A stretch of DNA of 6,346 bases from JASFTV01 sp050050615 (lineage in GTDB: Bacteria; Desulfobacterota; DSM-4660; Desulfatiglandales; HGW-15): NCBI GenBank assembly GCA_050050615.1, contig JASFTV010000205.1, forward strand, positions 1-6,346, in the 5' to 3' direction. The notes under the pieces are model-generated. The model searched no databases, was not told the DNA's origin, and worked only from the letters and a program-made list of their open reading frames with translations. The position numbers and the translations under genes are program-made. Positions 1-5,836 of the stretch are shown here, piece by piece; within the stretch, counting starts at the first letter, position 1, and each line of letters begins with the position of its first letter.

Positions 1-744
1 CGCCCCGATCGCATAGGCGCCGATTATCATTCCCTCCAAGACCGCATGGGGATCACCTTCCAAAACCGCCCTGTCCATGAAGGCCCCGGGATCCCCTTCA
101 TCCGCGTTGCAGACGATATACTTGGGGTGCCCCTCTGAGTGGTGAGCGAATTTCCACTTCAACCCGGTTGGGAAACCGGCCCCGCCCCGGCCTCTCAGTT
201 TCGCCGCTGTGATTTCATCAATCACCTGTTCGGGCGTCATCCCGGAAAAGGCTTTTACCAGCGCCTCATACCCGCCTGAAGCAATGTAGTGCTCAATTTT
301 CGTGGGGTCTATACGTCCGCAATTGGCCAGCACCCTCCTTACCTGTTTCTTATAGAATGGGATCTGGCTGCGGGAGTAAAGAGGACTCGCCGTCTTTGGA
401 TCCCTGTAGGCCAGACGATCAAGCAGCCGGTTTTTTTTCAAAGTGAGAGCAACGATCTCTGCCGCATCTTCAGGGCTCACCTCCTGGTATTGCACGCCCA
501 ATGGGTCTATAGACATGATCGGCGCTCTGGCACAAAACCCGTGGCACCCGGTTGAACGGACCTCCGCTTGACCGGAAAACCCCTGTGCCCTGATCTCCTC
601 TTCGATCGCCTTGCGAACTTCAACCGCACCGTAGGCCCGACATCCTGTCATACAGATATGGACCCGGGGTTTCGCTTCACCTTCTTGAGCGATAACCTTA
701 TTGCGATACCACGCCAACTCACCGATGGATGAGAGTTTTTTCAT
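1..744 (-). CDS. NuoF/HydB/HndC-like NADH-binding flavoprotein subunit, N-terminal 248 residues (runs off left edge)
   Basis: This is the diaphorase subunit of a soluble NuoEFG/HydABC-type complex: it should bind NAD(H) and FMN and pass electrons to Fe-S clusters in its partners. Residues about 25-105 form a thioredoxin-like [2Fe-2S] domain with Cys31, Cys35, Cys67 and Cys71 (CMTGC and CHGFC), an N-terminal extension seen in HydB/HndC-type subunits but not in classical NuoF. A linker with the family motif NCGRIDP (141-147) leads into the Complex I 51-kDa fold, with the glycine-rich GRGGAGFPTG (185-194) and the FMN/NAD motif CNADEGDPGAFMDR (212-225). The C-terminal part, where the family carries its [4Fe-4S] motif, lies outside the window. 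The ATG at 744 follows the nuoE stop by four bases, with a purine-rich AGGGGG at 757-762 upstream; an in-frame ATG at 789 would overlap nuoE and is less likely. Family assignment is firm; electron partner is inferred. Confidence 0.93.
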   Translation of the reverse strand, partial: MKKLSSIGELAWYRNKVIAQEGEAKPRVHICMTGCRAYGAVEVRKAIEEEIRAQGFSGQAEVRSTGCHGFCARAPIMSIDPLGVQYQEVSPEDAAEIVALTLKKNRLLDRLAYRDPKTASPLYSRSQIPFYKKQVRRVLANCGRIDPTKIEHYIASGGYEALVKAFSGMTPEQVIDEITAAKLRGRGGAGFPTGLKWKFAHHSEGHPKYIVCNADEGDPGAFMDRAVLEGDPHAVLEGMIIGAYAIGA

Positions 745-748
745 CGTT

Positions 749-1237
749 TCAGGGTTCCCCCTCTTCCTTCCCGTAATGAACCATGACATGGGCGACCTTC
801 GGGGGAGTCAGCCTGCCAAAATAGATTTTATTGAACATCATGGTAGGGGCAAGAAAGCACGCCCCGAGGCAAGCGACTGTCTCGAGGGTGAACTGATAAT
901 CAGGACTGGTCTCCCCCTCATCCAGTTCGAGCTCTTTCTTCAAGAACCTGAGAATGCTTCGTCCGCCCTTGACGTGACAGGCGGTGCCGCGACAAACCCT
1001 GAGCACATATTTGCCTTTCGGTTGCAAGGAGAAACCCGCGTAGAACGTGATCACTCCCTGAACCTGGCTCGGGTAGAGATTCAGGGCTTCGGCAATAGGC
1101 TCAATGGATTCAGGGGGTATGTAACCGAATGCTTCTTGAATCTCTTGGAGCAGAGGGATCAAAGCCCAGGTCCGGCCTCTGTGCTTGTCCATGATGGCGT
1201 TCAATTGGCCCCAATCTATCTCCTTCGGTCTTGACAT
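749..1237 (-). CDS. NuoE-like (24-kDa, HydC/HndA-type) [2Fe-2S] thioredoxin-fold subunit
   Basis: This 162-residue protein is the small [2Fe-2S] subunit that accompanies NuoF-type flavoproteins in complex I, NAD-dependent formate dehydrogenases and multimeric hydrogenases; the cytoplasm is expected. The N-terminal helical part (about 1-70) carries the family pattern LIPLLQEIQEAFGYIP followed by VQGVITFYAGF. The C-terminal thioredoxin-like part has all four cluster ligands, Cys82 and Cys87 (CRGTAC) and Cys123 and Cys127 (CLGAC). Length is normal for the family. The ATG start is preceded by GGAG at 1246-1249 with an eight-base spacer. Its stop is four bases before the NuoF-like start, so the two are surely translated from one message. 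A 138-base gap separates it from the large subunit upstream, wide enough for a separate promoter. In some complexes the [2Fe-2S] cluster of this subunit takes part in flavin-based bifurcation; sequence alone cannot show that here. Confidence 0.95.
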   Translation of the reverse strand: MSRPKEIDWGQLNAIMDKHRGRTWALIPLLQEIQEAFGYIPPESIEPIAEALNLYPSQVQGVITFYAGFSLQPKGKYVLRVCRGTACHVKGGRSILRFLKKELELDEGETSPDYQFTLETVACLGACFLAPTMMFNKIYFGRLTPPKVAHVMVHYGKEEGEP

Positions 1238-1245
1238 CTTAAATT

Positions 1246-1249
1246 CTCC
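1246..1249 (-). promoter_or_regulatory. Ribosome-binding site of the nuoE-like gene
   Basis: GGAG on the minus strand, eight bases before the ATG at 1237-1235. It lies in an AT-rich stretch and supports this start. Confidence 0.6.
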
Positions 1250-1271
1250 GAAATCAAAGTACTTATACTGT

Positions 1272-1302
1272 ATTATTTATGTAAAACTTGAATGCTCGTC
1301 AA
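1272..1302 (-). promoter_or_regulatory. Possible internal sigma70 promoter for the nuoE-nuoF-like pair
   Basis: On the minus strand TTGACG (1302-1297) is followed after 19 bases by AATAAT (1277-1272), each differing from consensus at one position. The spacer is longer than the usual 17, which weakens the case; a 17-base alternative gives TAAATA. The block is AT-rich compared with the coding sequence on both sides and lies about 35 bases before the nuoE-like start. CTTGA and TCAAG around 1287-1304 form a small inverted repeat over the -35 element. No experimental support. Confidence 0.3.
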
Positions 1303-1332
1303 GCTTACATGCAGGAGGCTTCGGCACACTTT

Positions 1333-1361
1333 GCAGGAAATACGCCGTCCCTGTTTCCTGC
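1333..1361 (-). repeat. 8-bp perfect inverted repeat (hairpin) after the large-subunit gene
   Basis: GCAGGAAA (1333-1340) and TTTCCTGC (1354-1361) are perfect inverted copies around a 13-base loop. The hairpin starts 15 bases after the stop codon of the FdhA/NuoG-like gene. No run of T follows on the minus strand, so it is a poor intrinsic terminator and more likely an mRNA-end or processing structure, or chance. Confidence 0.45.
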
Positions 1362-1375
1362 TCGAAAATCACCCA

Positions 1376-4036
1376 TCAAGCATCCAGTCTTTCAACCATT
1401 ACACGGATCGTTTTCCATCCGATTGAATGGTTCGCCTCAGATGGGACTAGGTTTAGCAACTGTCTGGCATCATTGTCATTGAAAGCCGCTGGAACAAAGA
1501 TGAGCCCGGGGCTTATGCCTCTTTTCAGGGTGACCTGTCTGAGGATAGATCCATGCATCGAAGATATCCTGACCCTGTCGCGCTTTTTGAGATTAAGTCT
1601 GGCACCATCTTCCAGGGATATCTCCACCTCACCCCTCAAATCAAAATTCTTGATCCGATCGGAATGTCCTGTCCTCGTGCCGCTTCCTAGATGGTATCGC
1701 ACAGAACCCAGAATCGCTATGTAGGGATAACGTGCATCAGGTTCCTCATGAGCTGTTGAGGTGATGGGGGCAAAGTGGATCAGCTCTCCCTCCCCATGGG
1801 GATTAAAAAGCTTCAGCGTGCTCCTCCCCTTAATCCACGACTCGCCAGATGCTTCTCCTAATACCGAGTACATGGGAATGCTGCGACGCATTTCTAGCCT
1901 TATTCTGTGCAGGTGTGAATATCGCTCATGATGACCCATCCTGTTGGCCAACAGATCCAGGATCTCCCAATCAGGCTTTGCCTCTCCGGGTGGGGATACC
2001 ACGGGCTCAAACGATTGAATCCTGCCCTCGAGGTTGGTGAAGGAGCCACCTTTTTCAGCAAATGCGGCCCCTGGTAGCACCACATCCGCCAGATCGGTGG
2101 TTTCGTTGGAAAGAATGTCCTGCACCACCAGGAATTCCAGGCTCTTGAGGGCGTTGCGGATACGTTCTCGCTGCGGGAGAGCACGAAGGGGATTTTCCCC
2201 CATAATGTAGAGGGCCTTCAGATTTCCCTTCTCTGCTTCCTCGATCATTCGAATCATGTGTAGCCCTGGATCAGGGGAGAGTTTGACCCTCCATGTTTGC
2301 TCCCAGTATTGGCGCGTCAGATCATTGCTGATGGAATGGTGGCCGGGGAGAGAATCCGGTACGGTTCCCATGTCCCATGCGCCCACCTGGTTGTTCTCCG
2401 TGGCAAGAAAATAGATGCCCATAGCTTCACCGCCCAGACTTCCGGTCATGAGCGCGAGATTGAGCAAGGCATCCATGGCTTCAGTGCCATCTCTCTGCTG
2501 CAGAACGCCCTGCCCCACAACTATGGCTATTTTCTTCCCTTGAAGCGAATCTGCGGCCCTTTCCATCATGCCGGTATCAAGCCCGGTGCGTCGTGATGCC
2601 CTTTCAATGTCAAGAGAAGAGAGAACCTCAGAGTAGCGATCAAAACCTTTGGTGAATCGGTCGATGAATGGGGCGTCATACGCCTTCCTCTGATAGAGAA
2701 TGGCGGCTAGAGCATGGATCAATTCACAATCACTGTGGGGGGCAACGGCCAGCCATAGCGAAGAGAAGGGCACTAAACCTGTTCTTCTCGGATCGACCAC
2801 GATCATCGGGATTCCGTGTATCTTTCCTGCTCGTTTGAGGTAATAGCTCACCACAGGCAGGGATTCAGAAGGATCGGCCCCGATGACAAGAATCACCTCG
2901 GCTCGTTCCAGGCCGGCCAGTGGTGCAATCCAGGCACGACCATGAAGCCTTTCGTGGACTCGCTGCAACACAAACCGCCCGAGCAGGGTGCTGCCATGAT
3001 CCACATTATTGGTTCCCACAATCACACGGGCTATCTTCTGGAAAAGATAGTTTTCCTCGTTGGTGCACTTGGATGAACCGAGAAAGCCCATGCTCTGGGG
3101 TCCATTTTTCCTTTTAATGGAAAGAAGGCGTTCGGCGACAAGGTTCAGGGCTTCCTCCCAAGGTGCCGGTGATCGTTCCCCATCCTTAAGAACCCATGGA
3201 TGGGTCAATCTCTCGGAGACATTCAAGAAATCATGGGCAAAATGGCCCCGGACACAGAGTGTTGATCGGTTGACCGATCCATCGTCGTGTGAAGGATTCA
3301 CTTCCACGATCTGAGCGTCGACCACCCCCATTACGAGAGAACAACCCACACCGCAGAACCCACAAATAGATCGTAATTCCTTTTCAGGTGAACCCACGTA
3401 GCGGTTGCTCTTGACCATCAAGGCACCTGTGGGGCACATGGACACACAGGTTCCACAGAAGGTACAGGTGGATTTCTCCAAAGGCATTTCATGGGCGGTC
3501 GCCGGTCGCGATTTGAATCCCCGCAGGTTGTAGTCAATGGCTCCCACAACGACCATTTCATGGTCCGCACGTATACACTTACCACAAAGGATGCACTTGC
3601 TGAGATCCCTGACGATGAACGGATTCGCCTCCTCCAGTCCCGTGTAATGAGGCATCGGATAGAGCCCTGTTGCACCCACACCCAATTGAGCGGCAATTTT
3701 CCTCAACTCGCATCTGTTCCCCTGGTTGCATACGATGCAGGATTCAGGGTGATTGGCCATCATCAAGCGAATGATGTTCGTTCGGTGCTTTCTTATAGCA
3801 GGGGTATCAGTCCTGATGGCCATGTTTGGAGAGACGGGCGTCACACATGCGGCTATGATGCGCTTGCTGTTTTCATCTTCAACCAGACAAAGCCTGCAGG
3901 CACCCACGGGTTCCAGATAGGGATGATGGCACAAGGTGGGAATCTTGATCCCGTTTCCCATGGCCGCGCTCAGTATGCTCATCCCCGGGGGGGCACTTAT
4001 ATTTTTACCGTCGATCGTGAGAATTATTTCTTCCAA
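1376..4036 (-). CDS. FdhA/NuoG-like iron-sulfur molybdopterin-fold subunit without catalytic Cys/Sec
   Basis: An 886-residue large subunit of the NAD-linked formate dehydrogenase/complex I NuoG superfamily. Domains in order: plant-type [2Fe-2S] (Cys36, 47, 50, 64); NuoG-type His-Cys [4Fe-4S] (His96, Cys100, 103, 109); two ferredoxin motifs (Cys148, 151, 154 with Asp158 in the fourth place; Cys191, 194, 197, 201); Mo-enzyme [4Fe-4S] (Cys225, 228, 232, 261); molybdopterin oxidoreductase body (about 275-700, with VVDPRRT, ALYIMGENP and DLADVVLP); and a C-terminal dinucleotide-binding domain (about 770-886). In formate dehydrogenases NNVD is followed by a stretch bearing Cys or Sec then His; here the aligned residues are Leu352 and Gly353, and no Cys occurs nearby. 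It is therefore probably not a formate dehydrogenase, although automatic annotation will likely say so. The start is TTG: an in-frame TAG lies just upstream, AGGGGTGG sits six bases before, and the next ATG (residue 19) would cut the [2Fe-2S] domain. Its role is inferred as the electron wire of the NuoEF-like module. Confidence 0.93.
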   Translation of the reverse strand: MEEIILTIDGKNISAPPGMSILSAAMGNGIKIPTLCHHPYLEPVGACRLCLVEDENSKRIIAACVTPVSPNMAIRTDTPAIRKHRTNIIRLMMANHPESCIVCNQGNRCELRKIAAQLGVGATGLYPMPHYTGLEEANPFIVRDLSKCILCGKCIRADHEMVVVGAIDYNLRGFKSRPATAHEMPLEKSTCTFCGTCVSMCPTGALMVKSNRYVGSPEKELRSICGFCGVGCSLVMGVVDAQIVEVNPSHDDGSVNRSTLCVRGHFAHDFLNVSERLTHPWVLKDGERSPAPWEEALNLVAERLLSIKRKNGPQSMGFLGSSKCTNEENYLFQKIARVIVGTNNVDHGSTLLGRFVLQRVHERLHGRAWIAPLAGLERAEVILVIGADPSESLPVVSYYLKRAGKIHGIPMIVVDPRRTGLVPFSSLWLAVAPHSDCELIHALAAILYQRKAYDAPFIDRFTKGFDRYSEVLSSLDIERASRRTGLDTGMMERAADSLQGKKIAIVVGQGVLQQRDGTEAMDALLNLALMTGSLGGEAMGIYFLATENNQVGAWDMGTVPDSLPGHHSISNDLTRQYWEQTWRVKLSPDPGLHMIRMIEEAEKGNLKALYIMGENPLRALPQRERIRNALKSLEFLVVQDILSNETTDLADVVLPGAAFAEKGGSFTNLEGRIQSFEPVVSPPGEAKPDWEILDLLANRMGHHERYSHLHRIRLEMRRSIPMYSVLGEASGESWIKGRSTLKLFNPHGEGELIHFAPITSTAHEEPDARYPYIAILGSVRYHLGSGTRTGHSDRIKNFDLRGEVEISLEDGARLNLKKRDRVRISSMHGSILRQVTLKRGISPGLIFVPAAFNDNDARQLLNLVPSEANHSIGWKTIRVMVERLDA

Positions 4037-4042
4037 ATCTTT

Positions 4043-4050
4043 CCACCCCT
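4043..4050 (-). promoter_or_regulatory. Ribosome-binding site deciding the TTG start of the large subunit
   Basis: Minus-strand AGGGGTGG lies six bases before TTG (4036-4034). The in-frame TAG overlapping this site excludes any longer form, and the N-terminal [2Fe-2S] fold requires residues before the first internal ATG, so TTG is the start. Confidence 0.65.
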
Positions 4051-4180
4051 ACTTGTTTTGCAACTTCTGAGCTGACTGATTTCTAGGGACCCCTGACTGG
4101 CGACGCTTTCATAGAAGATTCAGAGACGAGGTGCAAATGTCAGTAAAAGAGAGAGCCACTTTCGGTTGCATTTCAGCGAG

Positions 4181-4215
4181 AAAAATCCCGTCCAGTCTTT
4201 GGCGGCAAAGATGGG
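4181..4215 (-). terminator. Probable rho-independent terminator after the MetF-like gene
   Basis: On the minus strand CTTTG (4210-4206) and CAAAG (4201-4197) pair around a four-base loop. An outer stem CCCAT (4215-4211) with ACGGG (4191-4187) adds four pairs, with one A-C mismatch and a five-base bulge. TTTTT (4185-4181) follows one base later. It begins 15 bases after the metF stop. The bulged stem makes it moderate, and read-through into the large-subunit gene is quite possible. The rest of the 194-base gap (4051-4180) shows no convincing gene or promoter. Confidence 0.4.
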
Positions 4216-4230
4216 TCTATTGCGAAAGCA

Positions 4231-5112
4231 TCAGAGTTTCTTTAGCTTGGCCGCATCCAAGTAAAGTCTCAATTTGTCCTCAGCGCCTATGGTGATAATA
4301 TGAATCCCCTGACATAGGTCTTTTAGGCCAGATACAATCTCGGCGAAGATTTCGATGCTCGCTTTTTGCCGGTCGGTCGCTTTGGCCAGTTTCCTGATGA
4401 TCCAGTCCGGCACCAATCCCGACTTGAGATGCCGATTGAGGAATTGGGCCATTCCCGCTGTTCTCAGGATCATCACCTCCGCGATAACAGGCACGCCGAG
4501 AGGGCCCACCTCCTTTACGAATTTTTCAAACAAGTCCACATCAAATATGGGGGTTGTCAAAAAGTATCCTGTCCCTATCTTTGTCATCTCCTCCATTTCC
4601 TTCATCTCAAGCTCCGGGACGTTTTTCCCCCATCTCGATTCCACCCCGGAACCTATTGTGAACTTAGCCTTTGAAGGGAGTTCTTGACCATCGACCGTAT
4701 GACCCTCTCGGAGGTGTTCCAGGACGGAGCTGAGCTTTCCTGAATCCACGTGGAAAAACATCATCTCCTGAAGGCTATCTCCTGTGATGCGGTAGTCTTC
4801 CGTGAAAACGAGAAGGTTTTCTACGCCTGTCTCGTGGGCGAGTATCAGATCTTTTTGGAGTTGGAGGCGGTTCTTTTCGCGGGTCGTCGTCTGGTAAATC
4901 GCCTCGAACCTGCTTTGCTGAAGCATTTCACAGGTTTTGAGCGTATCCCCGACGATGCCTTCTATATCCAGTTCGGGCACAGTAACGCCGTCTACTCTCC
5001 CCCTCACCCGTTCCAATCTTTCCACGACCTTCTGGGGATCTTCGTCAATGGGAGGCTGTATTTCAGAGGTGACCACGAATCTCCTTTTATCCAGGGCCTC
5101 TTTCAGTTTCAT
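4231..5112 (-). CDS. Methylenetetrahydrofolate reductase-like flavoprotein (MetF family)
   Basis: A 293-residue protein, the usual length of bacterial MetF, a FAD-containing TIM barrel that reduces methylene-THF to methyl-THF for methionine synthesis or the Wood-Ljungdahl methyl branch. Family landmarks: SEIQPP (16-21) with Glu17 at the position of the catalytic Glu28 of E. coli; YQTTTREKNRLQLQKDL (73-89), the counterpart of the TCRDRNR region; FTED (103-106), with Asp106 in place of the flavin-site Asp120; YFLTTPIFD (183-191); and VPVIAEVMIL (207-216). At residue 187 it has Thr where MetF proteins have Gln (ITQ in E. coli, Gln183, which contacts the folate). The enzyme may thus be divergent in substrate or kinetics. 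The ATG at 5112 is preceded by AGGAGG with a five-base spacer; a 13-residue longer form from TTG at 5151 would contain that site and is rejected. No MetV-type zinc partner is in the window; the following genes encode NuoEFG-like proteins, suggesting they may supply electrons. Confidence 0.88.
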   Translation of the reverse strand: MKLKEALDKRRFVVTSEIQPPIDEDPQKVVERLERVRGRVDGVTVPELDIEGIVGDTLKTCEMLQQSRFEAIYQTTTREKNRLQLQKDLILAHETGVENLLVFTEDYRITGDSLQEMMFFHVDSGKLSSVLEHLREGHTVDGQELPSKAKFTIGSGVESRWGKNVPELEMKEMEEMTKIGTGYFLTTPIFDVDLFEKFVKEVGPLGVPVIAEVMILRTAGMAQFLNRHLKSGLVPDWIIRKLAKATDRQKASIEIFAEIVSGLKDLCQGIHIITIGAEDKLRLYLDAAKLKKL

Positions 5113-5115
5113 TGA

Positions 5116-5123
5116 CTCCTCCT
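5116..5123 (-). promoter_or_regulatory. Ribosome-binding site deciding the MetF-like start
   Basis: AGGAGGAG on the minus strand, its AGGAGG core five bases before the ATG at 5112-5110. It is near-consensus and fixes this start over the in-frame TTG 39 bases upstream. Confidence 0.8.
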
Positions 5124-5142
5124 GTTCATGATCCACGGGCCA

Positions 5143-5194
5143 TCTCTGCAAAAACCGCGGCAGAGAGCCCCGCCCTGTGGGCGGGGAGATTCAC
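5143..5194. repeat. Two adjacent hairpins before metF; the second resembles an IS200/IS605-type end
   Basis: TCTCTGC (5143-5149) and GCAGAGA (5160-5166) form a 7-bp stem with a 10-base loop containing CCGCGG. One base later CCCCGCCC (5168-5175) and GGGCGGGG (5179-5186) form a perfect 8-bp stem with a TGT loop. On the plus strand the second hairpin sits in the context AGCCCC..GGGGAGATTCAC, a form recalled from right ends of IS200/IS605 elements and the RNAs of their TnpB proteins. No transposase or TnpB coding sequence is present, so at most this is a solo end or a decayed remnant. On the minus strand both hairpins fall in the probable 5' leader of metF, so they could also act as an attenuator or mRNA stabiliser. 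No T-run directly follows the GC-rich stem. Confidence 0.6.
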
Positions 5195-5199
5195 ATTAG

Positions 5200-5265
5200 G
5201 CAAAACCAGCAAATGACACGTACTCCATGACCTGTGACCCTTGGGTTAGAGCAAACCCAGCAAAT
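5200..5265. repeat. 15-base near-identical direct repeat at the response-regulator 3' end
   Basis: GCAAAACCAGCAAAT (5200-5214) and GCAAACCCAGCAAAT (5251-5265) differ at one base and are offset by 51 bases. The second copy encodes the last codons of the response regulator; the first lies in the non-coding gap. It is probably the trace of a small tandem duplication or slippage event. Confidence 0.6.
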
Positions 5266-5818
5266 CGGCTACTTCCTCTTTCAGCTGGGGAAGAGGCAAA
5301 GGCTTTGAAAAACAGCGATCCGCTCCATACTCCTTCATCTTCCTAAATTTCTCATCGTCCAAATAGGCTGACAAAACGATGATTTTCGTATCCTTGGTCT
5401 CTTCCTCTCTCTTTATTCTTTTGCATACGTCGTATCCCTTGATATCGGGCATCATGATATCCAATATCAAGAGATGGGGTTTGAAATGGTTGACCTGAAG
5501 GCCGGCCTCAAAACCATCCGAGGCAGAGATAATTTCGTAATTGTAGTCTTCTTCTTCAAGTGCCTGAACAATGGTCTCCACAATGATAGGATCGTCGTCC
5601 ACGATAAGAATCCGTTTTCTCTCACTGACGATCTCCTCATGTGGAAGGGGTATGCCCTGTTTTCTCATAAAATCCTCCAGATCCATCTTCTTAATACGCC
5701 GATGCCCGCCTACCGTTTTGTAAGCCTTTATGTGGCCACCCTCAATCCAGTTGATAATGGTCGTGGGGGAGACGTTACAGTACTTACCCGCTTGAAAAAC
5801 GGTAAGAATATCCTCCAT
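5246..5818 (-). CDS. DNA-binding response regulator: N-terminal MerR/BldC-type helix-turn-helix plus receiver domain
   Basis: A 190-residue cytoplasmic regulator. Residues about 4-55 are an excisionase/BldC-like winged helix: a helix-turn-helix (VFQAGKYCNVSPTTIINWIEGG) followed by the wing motif KTVGGHRRI, typical of MerR-type DNA binding. A charged linker (56-67) leads to a CheY-like receiver (68-190) with the acidic pair Asp74-Asp75, phospho-acceptor Asp120 (LILDIMMPD), Ser150 and Lys172 (FSKP), so phosphorylation chemistry is intact. The order, DNA-binding domain first and receiver last, is the reverse of OmpR/NarL regulators. No histidine kinase is in the window, so its partner is encoded elsewhere. 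The ATG at 5818 follows GGAGG by five bases; a GTG at 5833 in frame would contain that site and is rejected. It stops 133 bases before metF on the same strand; whether it controls the redox genes is unknown. Its own promoter carries repeated motifs, hinting at autoregulation. Confidence 0.93.
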   Translation of the reverse strand: MEDILTVFQAGKYCNVSPTTIINWIEGGHIKAYKTVGGHRRIKKMDLEDFMRKQGIPLPHEEIVSERKRILIVDDDPIIVETIVQALEEEDYNYEIISASDGFEAGLQVNHFKPHLLILDIMMPDIKGYDVCKRIKREEETKDTKIIVLSAYLDDEKFRKMKEYGADRCFSKPLPLPQLKEEVADLLGLL

Positions 5819-5823
5819 AGCTT

Positions 5824-5828
5824 CCTCC
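5824..5828 (-). promoter_or_regulatory. Ribosome-binding site deciding the response-regulator start
   Basis: Minus-strand GGAGG, five bases before ATG 5818-5816. This favours the 190-residue form over the GTG start 15 bases upstream. Confidence 0.75.
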
Positions 5829-5836
5829 AGCACATT

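Noticed and set aside
701..1234. Long plus-strand open frame opposite the nuoE-like gene, and similar plus-strand frames opposite the large subunit and metF
   Set aside because: None shows a recognisable domain or convincing ribosome-binding site, while the minus-strand frames carry clear family motifs throughout.
1376..4036. Annotation as a catalytic NAD-dependent formate dehydrogenase alpha subunit
   Set aside because: The overall match is good, but the Mo-ligand Cys/Sec and adjacent His are replaced by Leu352-Gly353 and there is no in-frame TGA that could encode Sec.
5113..5151. Longer N-terminus for the MetF-like protein, starting at TTG 5151
   Set aside because: The extra 13 residues cover a near-consensus ribosome-binding site for the ATG at 5112, and the family fold begins just after that ATG.
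5113..5245. Riboswitch (folate, SAM or cobalamin) before metF
   Set aside because: The 133-base gap shows only two simple hairpins; I recognised no conserved riboswitch core.
5819..5833. Start of the response regulator at GTG 5833
   Set aside because: The five extra codons contain the GGAGG that serves the ATG at 5818, and the HTH domain begins right after that ATG.
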